Assembly (NCBI GenBank): GCA_030729385.1
Contig: JANQXM010000073.1
Coordinates: 1-37,342 of the forward strand
Origin: Opitutales bacterium
GTDB lineage: Bacteria > Verrucomicrobiota > Verrucomicrobiia > Opitutales > Coraliomargaritaceae
DNA length: 37,342 nt
Reading direction: 5' to 3'
Every line of letters starts with the position of its first letter. Position 1 is the stretch's first letter. Shown here one piece after another: positions 1 to 8,207 of this stretch. Made by a program: the position numbers and the translations under genes. The notes beneath the pieces were generated by a model that saw only the letters and a list, made by a program, of their open reading frames with translations, ran no database searches and had not been told where the DNA came from.

Positions 1-1238
1 TAATCGAGTTCCACTAAAACGGAGGAAATGATATGCCCGCGTGAGTCTTTAAGGTTCACGTAATAGGTCTTCGCGCTGTCGGGGAGTTTCGCGTGAACGG
101 TCTTCGTAGTGGCATCCACATCGGCGGTGATTGCCTGCCACGGGCCAGGTCGGGAGTGCTTGGAACTTGGATCGAGCTTACGATAAGTGAGCTTCTCGTT
201 GATGTAATAGACCGCGGCTTCGACTATCGGGAAATCGGACGCATAGCTCAGCTCGACTTTCCTACCTGCTGGCTGCTTCGTAATACGACCTAGAGCGACT
301 GCCTCTCCTTTGAGAATCGCATCCGCGAAAGCGTAGATCTCCGGAACATCCTTTGGTCTCCAACCTGGTGGATGGCCGTGGCTCATTCCGTGATGGATGG
401 TCATGTGGGCGTGGTCCGCGGTCACTTCAAAACTGCGCGAAGTGATATTAATTGAAAAGTGGCCGTCCGTGTCACCATTGACCCAGAGCGTGGGCATGGA
501 ACCATCCGAGAAATGATGTGCAGGATCCCAAAATTTACGCTGCTCTAGATCCTTCGGATTACGCGCGCTCATGTCCTTGAAGTGCCCTTTGGACTCGTAG
601 AGAAAACCCGCGCCATAAACTGGCATGGCACATTTGAAACGATCATCGACTCCGGAGACGAGACTGCTCAGCACCCCACCCCAAGAGATTCCAGTAACTC
701 CGATACGCTCTGCATCGACTTCCGGCAACTCACGCATAAGTGAATGAGCGATCATGATATCGGAGACGGCGTGATACATCCATTGCCCTTCGAGCGGCTT
801 ATCAATATCGGCAAACATTCCGACCCGCTGTGGGCCACTGAAATCGTGGCGCAGCTTGCCCTCGCCTTTCGCATCGGGCATGTGCCCTTCCAAGCTCATC
901 GAAATCGCAGCATAGCCACGGTCGTTCCATATTTTAACCCACTCATGAAAGGCCTTACCTCCGCCACCGTGCACCAGAACCATCGCCGGCACAGGCTGAT
1001 CACTCTCGGGGATGCCGAGGTAGGCAAAGGCACGAGTCGGCTTGCCCTCGTAGTCGAGCGTATCAAAAAAGATCGCCTGGACCTGACCAATATCCTTCTC
1101 CGGCACACGATGCACCGCAGGTGCTTCATACACCGCTGGGTCTAACTGATCCTCTAGAGGCGTTTTAAAATCTAAAGCAGCGGAGAGTGCCACTGGGAGA
1201 ATTGAGAGAAAGCTGAGACTAATTTTTAGTGTATGCAT
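1..1238 (-). CDS. Secreted alpha/beta hydrolase, acetylxylan-esterase/dienelactone-hydrolase-like (3' edge cut)
   Basis: The minus-strand frame is open from the ATG at 1238 to the window edge: 412 codons plus the bases TA, so the stop may lie one base outside. Residues 1-20 form a signal peptide (MHTLKISLSFLSILPVALSA), so the product is exported. The core is an alpha/beta hydrolase with an HGGGG oxyanion-type loop, the nucleophile elbow GISWGG (Ser185), an acid candidate in NGDTDG (Asp256) and a His in MSHGH (His287 or 289). This matches the AXE1/dienelactone hydrolase group; removal of acyl esters from polysaccharide is inferred. It is the last gene of the all-minus sulfatase/fucosidase cluster, 37 bases after the fucosidase. 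The exact substrate cannot be read from sequence. Confidence 0.85.
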   Translation of the reverse strand, partial: MHTLKISLSFLSILPVALSAALDFKTPLEDQLDPAVYEAPAVHRVPEKDIGQVQAIFFDTLDYEGKPTRAFAYLGIPESDQPVPAMVLVHGGGGKAFHEWVKIWNDRGYAAISMSLEGHMPDAKGEGKLRHDFSGPQRVGMFADIDKPLEGQWMYHAVSDIMIAHSLMRELPEVDAERIGVTGISWGGVLSSLVSGVDDRFKCAMPVYGAGFLYESKGHFKDMSARNPKDLEQRKFWDPAHHFSDGSMPTLWVNGDTDGHFSINITSRSFEVTADHAHMTIHHGMSHGHPPGWRPKDVPEIYAFADAILKGEAVALGRITKQPAGRKVELSYASDFPIVEAAVYYINEKLTYRKLDPSSKHSRPGPWQAITADVDATTKTVHAKLPDSAKTYYVNLKDSRGHIISSVLVELD

Positions 1239-1275
1239 TCGGGGTATGATGTAGGAGTTTACAGTTAAGAATTTT

Positions 1276-3066
1276 CTAAAATGAGATTTCTAGCGCATAG
1301 CCATTCTCTCCGACCTTTTGATTTAAAAGTACTATGTGAAGCGCCTCATTCGATTGTCCCCAGTCAACAGGCTGAGAACTACCCAGTAGTTTTACAGAAC
1401 GGACTTTGCCAATTGAGTTACTCAAAGCTTCGATGCGAGCCCCCGACGCTTCCCCATTAAGCGACATGACATAAACTGTATCACCCTTTGCGCTGAACCA
1501 GAACTCGGTCGGCTTAGACTCGCTGTCTTTTACTTTTTCGACGCCTTCGCTGAAAGTCGTCCAACGGGTGGTGCCAAAGATGGCTTCGCGGTTAGTCTGC
1601 ACCCACTCGCCCATCTCGAGGAAGCTGGCGACGCATGGCTCGGGCACTTCACCCTTCCCGGTCGGTCCGATATTGAGGAGGTAATTGCCGCCCTTGGAAA
1701 CGATGTCGACGAAGTTGCGAAGCAACTGATTCCCACTTTGCCATTCGTGGTCTTGCGCTTTGAAGCCCCAAGAGTGGTTGGCAGTGCCGCAGGTTTCGAA
1801 GTGCTTGGCCGCAAGCTCGTTTTTAGCCGGAGTCTTGTTATCGCCCGCGTCTACATAATCACCGAAATCATAACCGACGCGGCGATTGACGACGATGCTC
1901 GGGTTTAAGTCGTAAACGAGTTTGTAGAAATCGAATGCTTGCTTCTCGGTAATGAGCCCCTCCCCATCGAACCAAATTAGGCGCAGATCGGGCAGGTTCT
2001 CAATTAGCTCCGCGATCTGCGGGTAAGCCTTTCCCTCAAGATACTCGGCGTGAGTATTGGGACTGGGATCCCATAGATTTTTGCCGTTGGGACGCGTCGG
2101 AACATTATACTGATCGTTGACGGCCTTGACGTTGGCATAGTTGCCATCGCCGCCCTCACCCCAGTCGTTGCCATGCGAATAATAGACGCCAAAATCGAGA
2201 CCCTCAGCGCGACACGCATCATAGAGCTCTTTAATCAAATCACCATCGTAGGGCGAAGCATCGGCGATATCAAAATCGGAGTGCTTCGAATCAAACAGCG
2301 CAAAGCCGTCGTGATGCTTTGAAGTGATGACGACGTATTTCATACCCGTATCCTTGGCGAGCTTGGCAATGTTAACGGCGAAAGATTTGTCGGGGTTAAA
2401 GTTCTTGGCGTATTCGCGATACTCCTCGCGTGAAATTTTGAAAGCAAACTGGATCCACTCAGCTACTTTTGGGCCATCGCCTTTTTCAATTGGCACGCCC
2501 TTCCAGCTACCAGCGGCTTCGGAGTAAACGCCCCAATGAATAAACATGCCGAAGCGCGCTTGTTCATACCACTCCATCGCCGCAACTTTCTCGGGCGACT
2601 CGTGCATTTTCAGCCACTTATCATAGTAGTGACTAGAGCTAAGGTGTATGCGGCTCTTGGTATAACCGCTGGGCACGAGGCGCACCTTTACAGGAGCGAC
2701 AGTTGACTCCACTAAAACTAAATGAGCACCCTCTACGAGTGTGACAGAGCTTTTATGCTCAGCCACCAGACCGTCTTCGATTATGTAGGCTTTATTCAAT
2801 CGACCACTGAATCGCTCTTCTCCGATAGAAACCTCTGCCGAGAGTTCGTCTTTAGCCGAATCAGGCGGATAGATTATCTGCATCGTGTAGTCGCCAGGAT
2901 GTTCGACTTCAATCATCCAACCATACGCTTCACCACGCATGTCGGCGTCATCTTTCTCTAATATAATCGAGCTGTCTGGACGGTGGGAAATGGCAACCAT
3001 CTCAGCACAAGCGATAGACGACAAACAAATGCCTAGAGTCAGACACAACTTGAATACGATTTTCAT
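1276..3066 (-). CDS. Alpha-L-fucosidase, GH29, exported
   Basis: This 596-residue exported GH29 enzyme hydrolyses terminal alpha-L-fucosyl residues. An N-terminal signal peptide (about 1-21) is followed by a beta-sandwich-like segment (about 22-150) that is extra relative to a minimal GH29. The catalytic barrel begins at WYEQARFGMFIHWG (about 166). HHDG at 251-254 and IWFDGEG at 364-370 are family landmarks, and Asp367 is the expected nucleophile. NYLLNIGPTGKGEVPE (about 461) is the classic end-of-barrel motif, followed by a C-terminal beta domain. It lies 18 bases after the GH43-like gene and shares its strand with a sulfatase and two esterases, which suggests sulfated fucose-containing glycans as the target. 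That substrate is inference. Confidence 0.95.
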   Translation of the reverse strand: MKIVFKLCLTLGICLSSIACAEMVAISHRPDSSIILEKDDADMRGEAYGWMIEVEHPGDYTMQIIYPPDSAKDELSAEVSIGEERFSGRLNKAYIIEDGLVAEHKSSVTLVEGAHLVLVESTVAPVKVRLVPSGYTKSRIHLSSSHYYDKWLKMHESPEKVAAMEWYEQARFGMFIHWGVYSEAAGSWKGVPIEKGDGPKVAEWIQFAFKISREEYREYAKNFNPDKSFAVNIAKLAKDTGMKYVVITSKHHDGFALFDSKHSDFDIADASPYDGDLIKELYDACRAEGLDFGVYYSHGNDWGEGGDGNYANVKAVNDQYNVPTRPNGKNLWDPSPNTHAEYLEGKAYPQIAELIENLPDLRLIWFDGEGLITEKQAFDFYKLVYDLNPSIVVNRRVGYDFGDYVDAGDNKTPAKNELAAKHFETCGTANHSWGFKAQDHEWQSGNQLLRNFVDIVSKGGNYLLNIGPTGKGEVPEPCVASFLEMGEWVQTNREAIFGTTRWTTFSEGVEKVKDSESKPTEFWFSAKGDTVYVMSLNGEASGARIEALSNSIGKVRSVKLLGSSQPVDWGQSNEALHIVLLNQKVGENGYALEISF

Positions 3067-3084
3067 AGTTTATGATTTCCGAGC

Positions 3085-4131
3085 TTACTCGCCATCCCAC
3101 CCATCAATCTTCAGGAAATAGCCAGCGGTCGAATCGTCATCATGACATGCGAGGAAAAGGTAATCCGGCTTGCCATCTTTCCAAAGAATGTGAGGCCGCT
3201 CGCTACGAGCCAGTTTATGCCCAAAGTAAATCTCGTTTGTTTGGTAGCCGACTTCAGGAATACCCCAGTCGATGCCATCCTTGGATTTATAGATCAGTCC
3301 CGGACGATAACCGCCTGACTTAATCTCTTCAGCTGGCTTCAGGTTGCCCTCCAACATACCCTTAATATCGCGGCGATCTTCAACGATCATGTAATAATAG
3401 CCATTATAGTAAAATGCATAGGGATCTTCGATATCTTGCATGGTCTCGGCATAGCTGATGACAGGATTGTTTTCGTAATTTACGTAGGGTCCATCCAGTG
3501 AGTCGCTCTCTACAAAAGAGATTTCACGGATGCCTTTGCCCTTATATTTATCCGTCATCGACTTGTAGTAGATACGATATTTGCCTTCAGGCGTGACCAC
3601 AAAGGTCGGATTTGAGGCGTGATTGATATTCGCGCCATACATTTTCCCTGAAGCGGGGATAATTGGGTTCAAAGGGTTTTCCGTCCATGGCCCCTCCAGC
3701 GAACTTGCGGTCGCAATACCGACTTCTTGCTTCGAACCATTTTCGTCCTTATAGAAATTATATAAGAAAACCATCACGTAGGTATCGCCGACCTTCGAGA
3801 TCTGAGGATTATGGTAGCTAGCATCCTCGCTGACAAAAACATCGCCCAACATCGTATAAGGCCCTTCGGGTTGATCCGCTACCCAGTGAACGATACGACT
3901 ATTTTTGATCCAGCTGCCTTTCTTTTGAATAATCGAATTGAAGATATGGAGCTTCCCATCCTCGTCATAGATCGGTGCCATCCCCCAAGTCCACTCACCT
4001 TCCTCGGACGGTAGGATGAAATCGATCGGTTTGAGCGATTTAGAAAAAGCGGATTCTTCTATAGAGTAAGTCAGCTGGCTAGAAATACCCATAATGAATG
4101 CGGCGACAGGAATCAGTTTATTTAAATTCAT
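3085..4131 (-). CDS. Exported GH43-like five-bladed beta-propeller glycoside hydrolase
   Basis: The protein is 348 residues from the ATG at 4131. A GTG 18 bases further upstream is in frame, but the ATG gives a clean signal peptide (MNLNKLIPVAAFIMGISS). The body has the look of a GH43/GH117-type propeller: repeated blades of the kind GPYTMLGDVFVSEDAS, SLEGPWTENPLNPII, and an acidic EDPYAFYYNGYYYMIVED stretch. An early Asp and mid-chain Glu/Asp are candidate catalytic residues, but I cannot assign the triad or the subfamily. It sits between the SGNH esterase and the fucosidase on the same strand and probably attacks a linkage of the same glycan. The 385-base gap upstream contains unusual hairpins. 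Confidence 0.75.
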   Translation of the reverse strand: MNLNKLIPVAAFIMGISSQLTYSIEESAFSKSLKPIDFILPSEEGEWTWGMAPIYDEDGKLHIFNSIIQKKGSWIKNSRIVHWVADQPEGPYTMLGDVFVSEDASYHNPQISKVGDTYVMVFLYNFYKDENGSKQEVGIATASSLEGPWTENPLNPIIPASGKMYGANINHASNPTFVVTPEGKYRIYYKSMTDKYKGKGIREISFVESDSLDGPYVNYENNPVISYAETMQDIEDPYAFYYNGYYYMIVEDRRDIKGMLEGNLKPAEEIKSGGYRPGLIYKSKDGIDWGIPEVGYQTNEIYFGHKLARSERPHILWKDGKPDYLFLACHDDDSTAGYFLKIDGWDGE

Positions 4132-4199
4132 AATGCCACAGAGTAACACTTAAAAAATCACACGAATACCCCTTATATAAGTGATGTTAGTAAAGTAAA

Positions 4200-4229
4200 A
4201 GCTCGGCACGCCCCTAAACGTGCCGAGCT
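4200..4229 (+). repeat. Perfect 11-bp hairpin with CCCCTAAA loop
   Basis: Arms at 4200-4210 (AGCTCGGCACG) and 4219-4229 are perfectly complementary around the 8-base loop CCCCTAAA. There is no T-run on either side, so it is not a standard intrinsic terminator. The same loop recurs in the next hairpin, whose stem is different. Confidence 0.8.
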
Positions 4230-4230
4230 A

Positions 4231-4258
4231 CATCATTCGCCCCCTAAAGCGAATAATG
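4231..4258 (+). repeat. Second hairpin with the same CCCCTAAA loop
   Basis: The inner stem ATTCGC/GCGAAT (4235-4240, 4249-4254) closes the same CCCCTAAA loop. After one C/A mismatch the stem continues with CAT/ATG (4231-4233, 4256-4258). It begins one base after the preceding hairpin ends. The unrelated stem and identical loop point to selection on the loop. Confidence 0.75.
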
Positions 4259-4267
4259 ACCCTAAAA

Positions 4268-4298
4268 ACCAGTTAGTTTGTTAATACTACTAACTGGT
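4268..4298. repeat. Third hairpin, 10-bp AT-rich stem
   Basis: ACCAGTTAGT (4268-4277) and ACTAACTGGT (4289-4298) are perfect inverted repeats around an 11-base AT-rich loop. It directly follows the two CCCCTAAA hairpins and does not share their loop. Confidence 0.7.
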
Positions 4299-4516
4299 AT
4301 GCGGATTTAAACCTTACCAACTATCACCCGCAAGACTTTTTAACTCAACTTCAACCTAATTTACCACGTTCTTAATCTCGTTACGCGATACAGGTGAGAC
4401 AGCCTAGGACAATAAATAAAACAACCTATTCGAAATAGGGTAAAAACCTAAACACATTAAATACAGCACTTTATAGAATCAAATAACGGACCCATTGAAT
4501 ATTCCTTGATATCAAG

Positions 4517-5263
4517 TTATTGCCCAGAATCAGGTAGCAATAATCCAATTCCCGCAGCCACTTTCTCGGCTAGATCCACGCTCCCCTGCCTGGTAAAATG
4601 AACGCCATCAGGAGCTTGCCATTCCTCCAATTGTGGTAAGCAAAATGAATACAAATCATTCACTGGAATACTGTTCGCTTTCATAATTTCGAGAGCAGCA
4701 GCGTTATAGCGAATCGGTCCATCAACTTCACGCAACGGACCAGAGCTATTTGCGGCGACCGGAGTCGTTGTCGCAAAAATCAACTTAGCATTCGTCGCTT
4801 TCAATTTAGCGACCAACCCCTCCATATTCTCACGATACTGCTCCACTGTGGCTTGATAAGGGTCGCTGGCTTCGGTCGAGTTCACCATTTTCCCATTGTC
4901 CAAGTATTTCACTCGCTTCAAATCATGTAAGCCCCAGTTAAAGTGAATAACGTCCCATTTCTGAACCGATAACCAGCGATCAATATGCTTTACGCCATTG
5001 ATCGTGCCCTGGCAATTTTCAGGCTTAGCTACTTTATTCGGTCGAAAGACGTTGGCCTTGCCTTTCAGCAATGCCTTCACTTGAAGCGTGTAGCCAATCG
5101 AAATAGAATCACCCAATATCAAAACATTAGGAAGATCCGGATTGGGGATAGTCTCCCAACCCGAGTTCACAGCTAGTTCGGCTGTCGAACCAGCTTCAGG
5201 AGTATACCCAAATGCTGCATTCAAGAATACAGCACTCAGAATCAATGAGAGTAAGATTTTCAT
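4517..5263 (-). CDS. Exported SGNH/GDSL-family esterase
   Basis: This 248-residue protein has a signal peptide (about 1-19) and all readable SGNH blocks. Block I is LGDSISIGY with the nucleophile Ser53. HFNWGLHD carries the block III Asn (Asn109), and DGVHF carries the catalytic Asp219 and His222. The family includes carbohydrate O-deacetylases and deacylases. The gene lies 30 bases after the sulfatase stop on the same strand, which favours removal of acyl groups from the same glycan. It is short for an SGNH enzyme and has no extra carbohydrate-binding domain. The substrate is unknown. Confidence 0.87.
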   Translation of the reverse strand: MKILLSLILSAVFLNAAFGYTPEAGSTAELAVNSGWETIPNPDLPNVLILGDSISIGYTLQVKALLKGKANVFRPNKVAKPENCQGTINGVKHIDRWLSVQKWDVIHFNWGLHDLKRVKYLDNGKMVNSTEASDPYQATVEQYRENMEGLVAKLKATNAKLIFATTTPVAANSSGPLREVDGPIRYNAAALEIMKANSIPVNDLYSFCLPQLEEWQAPDGVHFTRQGSVDLAEKVAAGIGLLLPDSGQ

Positions 5264-5293
5264 ATTATTACATTTCAGGAAAACTAAACCACC

Positions 5294-7024
5294 CTACAAC
5301 GCTTCAACCTCAGTGTAATAGGCACCTCGAACCTGATCATCCGTATCATATAAATAGGTGATCAATTCCGCAGGTCCTGCGGGCAAATTCAAGGTGAAGC
5401 TAACAGATTTGGCACCGGGAGCCACATCCACCTCTTGTGAGACGCCAGCAATTTCGATTTTAGCACGAACCGCCTTTAAAGCGGCAGGCGCCTCTTTAGG
5501 CCGTTGACGAAGTGTAAATCGATATTCGCCCGCTTGCTTCACATCAACCATCCAAGGTCCTGTCTTTTTAGGCATACCAGCGATCGCACCCTGTGACCAT
5601 GGAGGATTGCCCTTGGGCAAATACCAATCTTGTGAATTCAGATCGGTGGGGTTTTGTGCAGGATTACCCAAATCAATGCGAACCGCCTGCATACGCGGTG
5701 ACACCGATTCCCACCATGACAAATAAGCTGGCTTGAGACTCTCCACAACTTCGGGGAATTGCTTTGCCACATCCTTACTTTGAGAAGGGTCTTTGCGAAT
5801 ATCGTATAATTTTTCGCCGTTCATCAGCCTCCATTTACCACTTAAGACCACAGATTCATCCCAAGGCTTGATCCCTTTCACCAAGCCCACACCTCCATGA
5901 AACTGAACCACGATAGGATCGCGCTTCAACGGGGCTTTGGGTTTGCGCAATACTTTCGCAAAAGAAATCCCATCTGCTTCATACGACTCAGGCAGATCCA
6001 ATCCACAGAGCTCAGCCAAGGTCGGCAATACGTCGATGTGAGCCGTCATGGCATTCACATTCTGAGGCTTGGCCAACTTACCTTCAGGCCAATGAAAAAA
6101 GAAAGGCACGCGATGCCCACCATCCCAGATCGTCGATTTGCCACCACGCATACCTGCATTGTAAACGCCTGAGCCCTTGGCCGAACCATTATCACTCATG
6201 AAAATGAAAATCGTGTTTTCAGCGAGACCTAGCTGCTGCAAACGTGCTCTAAAAATGCCAAGGTTGTAGTCCAAATTGGCAATCATGCCAAAGAACTCCT
6301 TCATACTGTTCCCCTTCACCTTGCTGTAAGGAGCCACCCACTCTTTACCCACTCGATAGGGGCCGTGCGGTGCATTCGTAGACAGATACAGGAAGAATGG
6401 CTTCTCTTGATTACGTTCCACAAATCGCATCGCTTCATCAAACCACACATCCGTGCAATAGCCTTTAAACTTCTTTAGAGTGCCTTGCTTATTATCAGTC
6501 GACGCAACTTCATACGTGTCATCGAAGTAATCATTGCCCCAGTAGTCAGGTCCCTGCCCGACACCACCGGCTTTATGCCAGACAACCTGCTGAAAACCAC
6601 GATCCTGCGGACGGTGCGGCGCGTTATCGCCCAAGTGCCACTTCCCCACTAGCCCAGTCACATAGCCATTAGCCGCAAAGATCTCAGCCATCGTGCTCTC
6701 ATCTGTATGCATCAATGTGCGACCACTACTCGTGCGAAAGGCCCCGTTACGACCAGGGTAGCGCCCCGTCATGATAGCCCCACGCGTTGGTGTGCAAAAA
6801 GGGCTGACGTGAAAATCCGTTAAACGCAGCGACTCTTCATGCAATTTGTCCAAGCTTGGCGTCTTTAAAATCGGATTACCATGAGCGCCGATGTCACCGT
6901 AACCTTGATCGTCGGTGATAACTATCACGACATTTGGCGGAACCTGCTTCGCAGCCTGCGCCTCCACTAATACAAACGGTAATAGTAGAGCACAGAATAT
7001 ACGGTAGGGAAAATTTAAAGGCAT
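5294..7024 (-). CDS. Exported S1-family sulfatase (formylglycine type, Cys form)
   Basis: This 576-residue arylsulfatase-superfamily enzyme removes sulfate esters. A signal peptide covers about residues 1-25. Metal-binding ITDDQGYGD follows, then the formylglycine signature CTPTRG with Cys77 as the modified residue. GKWHLGD, APHGPYR and MSDNGSAKG are further conserved active-site segments. After about residue 480 a beta-rich C-terminal extension (PWMVDVKQAGEYRFTLRQ) resembles an accessory domain. A formylglycine-generating enzyme or anSME would have to come from elsewhere in the genome. The same-strand esterases and fucosidase suggest a sulfated fucan or similar glycan. The S1 subfamily cannot be assigned by eye. 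Confidence 0.94.
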   Translation of the reverse strand: MPLNFPYRIFCALLLPFVLVEAQAAKQVPPNVVIVITDDQGYGDIGAHGNPILKTPSLDKLHEESLRLTDFHVSPFCTPTRGAIMTGRYPGRNGAFRTSSGRTLMHTDESTMAEIFAANGYVTGLVGKWHLGDNAPHRPQDRGFQQVVWHKAGGVGQGPDYWGNDYFDDTYEVASTDNKQGTLKKFKGYCTDVWFDEAMRFVERNQEKPFFLYLSTNAPHGPYRVGKEWVAPYSKVKGNSMKEFFGMIANLDYNLGIFRARLQQLGLAENTIFIFMSDNGSAKGSGVYNAGMRGGKSTIWDGGHRVPFFFHWPEGKLAKPQNVNAMTAHIDVLPTLAELCGLDLPESYEADGISFAKVLRKPKAPLKRDPIVVQFHGGVGLVKGIKPWDESVVLSGKWRLMNGEKLYDIRKDPSQSKDVAKQFPEVVESLKPAYLSWWESVSPRMQAVRIDLGNPAQNPTDLNSQDWYLPKGNPPWSQGAIAGMPKKTGPWMVDVKQAGEYRFTLRQRPKEAPAALKAVRAKIEIAGVSQEVDVAPGAKSVSFTLNLPAGPAELITYLYDTDDQVRGAYYTEVEAL

Positions 7025-7055
7025 TTATAGAGTGCAGTTTAGGGTAGTTAAAAAG

Positions 7056-7099
7056 TATAACGCATACCCTCAGGTAGTGTATCCCTAATATACGTTATA
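7056..7099. promoter_or_regulatory. 11-base imperfect inverted repeat upstream of the sulfatase
   Basis: TATAACGCATA (7056-7066) and TATACGTTATA (7089-7099) are inverted repeats with one mismatch, separated by 22 bases. The pair lies 32-75 bases upstream of the sulfatase start, a reasonable place for a repressor or activator site or a leader hairpin. The spacer ends in CCCTAA next to the 3' arm, echoing the loops at 4211 and 4241. The function is inferred from position only. Confidence 0.4.
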
Positions 7100-7167
7100 G
7101 GACCATATCAATAATCACGCGGGCATGCGCGACTGCATGTAGCTAAGCGCTTAAATTACTCCGCTCG

Positions 7168-7590
7168 CTACTTGGCTTTAGTCAGCCAATCCATCAGCAC
7201 GGCCTTTTCACCCTTCTTCTCGTATTCGGCTTTCAGCTTATCGAGCTCTGCGATCAGCTGAGCATCTTTTCTGAAAGGACGAGGTAATTTAGCTCCCTGC
7301 GGCATGTCATCGTCACCGATCACTTCGAGCATGATATTCACATTAGGCAAAGTCTTCAAAATCGCCGCGTCTGTGCTAAAATCAATGTCCTCCTTGACGA
7401 TCAATTCACCCTTCATCTCGGCACCGTGGCACATTACACAACGCGCATCCAATATCTGACGCACTTGTGGCGTGATTGGCATCAAAGCAGAAGTGGGGAT
7501 CGCTGGTTCTTTAACTTCGGTCTCTTCAGCATGAAGCGATGCAACGGCAGTCAGAGCCAGTAGAAGAATAGACGTATAATTTAGGGACAT
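7168..7590 (-). CDS. Exported mono-heme c-type cytochrome (planctomycete-type)
   Basis: This 140-residue protein has a signal peptide (about 1-21) and one heme c motif, CVMCH at 51-55. Met96 in DDDMPQG is the probable distal heme ligand, a pattern typical of the small cytochromes (PSCyt-like) common in Planctomycetes and Verrucomicrobia. The C-terminus is charged and helical (LIAELDKLKAEYEKKGEKA). It is the first gene of the minus-strand run leading into the sulfatase, 143 bases upstream of it. Whether it belongs functionally to the glycan cluster or is an independent electron carrier is unclear. Confidence 0.85.
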   Translation of the reverse strand: MSLNYTSILLLALTAVASLHAEETEVKEPAIPTSALMPITPQVRQILDARCVMCHGAEMKGELIVKEDIDFSTDAAILKTLPNVNIMLEVIGDDDMPQGAKLPRPFRKDAQLIAELDKLKAEYEKKGEKAVLMDWLTKAK

Positions 7591-7775
7591 AATGAAGTGG
7601 CTGCTATTGTGATTTGCTTAAGGTAAACAAAATCTATGCTACACGAAATAACCGGCCATGCTATCCCACAAATACGTGAGCCTTTGCAATTAGAACGCAC
7701 CGAGCCTTAAAACTTAATCGAATGACACTATTTGACTTCAAAAGTCCTAGCCACAGGCTCTAGTGTCTACAAATC

Positions 7776-8195
7776 ATGAATTTAAAAGACAAACAAGCCG
7801 CCCTGATCGAAGAGATCACCTTGATACCCGACGCCTACGAACGCCTTGGCTACATCGTGGAATGCGGCAAAAAAGCCGCCGGTCTCCCCGAAGACCTACG
7901 TATCGACAGCTTCAAGATCGAAGGCTGCATGTCCCAGCTCTGGGTCGTCCCTGAGTTTAAAGACGGGCTATGCTATTTCCGCTCTGAATCGGACTCTGCC
8001 ATCGTCAAAGGCATCGCCGAATTGCTCTGCAATTTCTACAGCGATCAAAAGCCCGAAGAAATCGTCGAAACCGATGCAGAGTTTTTGGCTGAAGTCGGCA
8101 TCACACAGCATTTATCTCCCAACCGACGTAACGGTCTTAGCCGTATTGTGGAGTCGATCCAGCGCTTTGCCAAATCCTGCATGGCAGGATCGTAA
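7776..8195 (+). CDS. sufE: Cysteine desulfuration protein SufE
   Basis: This 139-residue SufE-family protein accepts persulfide sulfur from a SufS-type cysteine desulfurase and passes it to the Fe-S scaffold. The acceptor Cys51 sits in the conserved loop EGCMSQLW, the same position as in E. coli SufE. The flanking GLPEDLRID and GLSRIVESIQ segments also fit. The desulfurase and other suf genes are not in the window. It is followed 12 bases later by a TatD-type hydrolase, suggesting co-transcription. A TTGACT near 7734 could be a -35 element, but no convincing -10 follows. Confidence 0.93.
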   Translation: MNLKDKQAALIEEITLIPDAYERLGYIVECGKKAAGLPEDLRIDSFKIEGCMSQLWVVPEFKDGLCYFRSESDSAIVKGIAELLCNFYSDQKPEEIVETDAEFLAEVGITQHLSPNRRNGLSRIVESIQRFAKSCMAGS

Positions 8196-8207
8196 GGCGC
8201 CAGCGTC

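Larger units (their letters stand above)
4132..4516. other. 385-base intergenic region with CCCCTAAA-loop hairpins
   Basis: No gene is seen between the SGNH esterase and the GH43-like gene, although neighbouring gaps in the cluster are only 18-37 bases. The region holds three hairpins in a row (4200-4298, listed separately). A further CCCTAAAA at 4259-4266 lies just before the third hairpin. A perfect 10-base palindrome CTTATATAAG lies near 4171, about 40 bases upstream of the GH43-like start, and could be an AT-rich promoter or operator for that gene. From 4300 to 4516 the sequence is AT-rich and I see nothing definite. Confidence 0.6.

Noticed and set aside
744-1145. Plus-strand 133-codon open frame near the left edge
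   Set aside because: Opposite the partial esterase, whose minus-strand frame shows Ser, Asp and His catalytic motifs in order; the plus frame shows nothing.
4200-4298. Hairpins read as intrinsic terminators
   Set aside because: No T-tract follows on either strand, and a terminator there would split the glycan-degradation operon; the shared loop is unexplained by termination.
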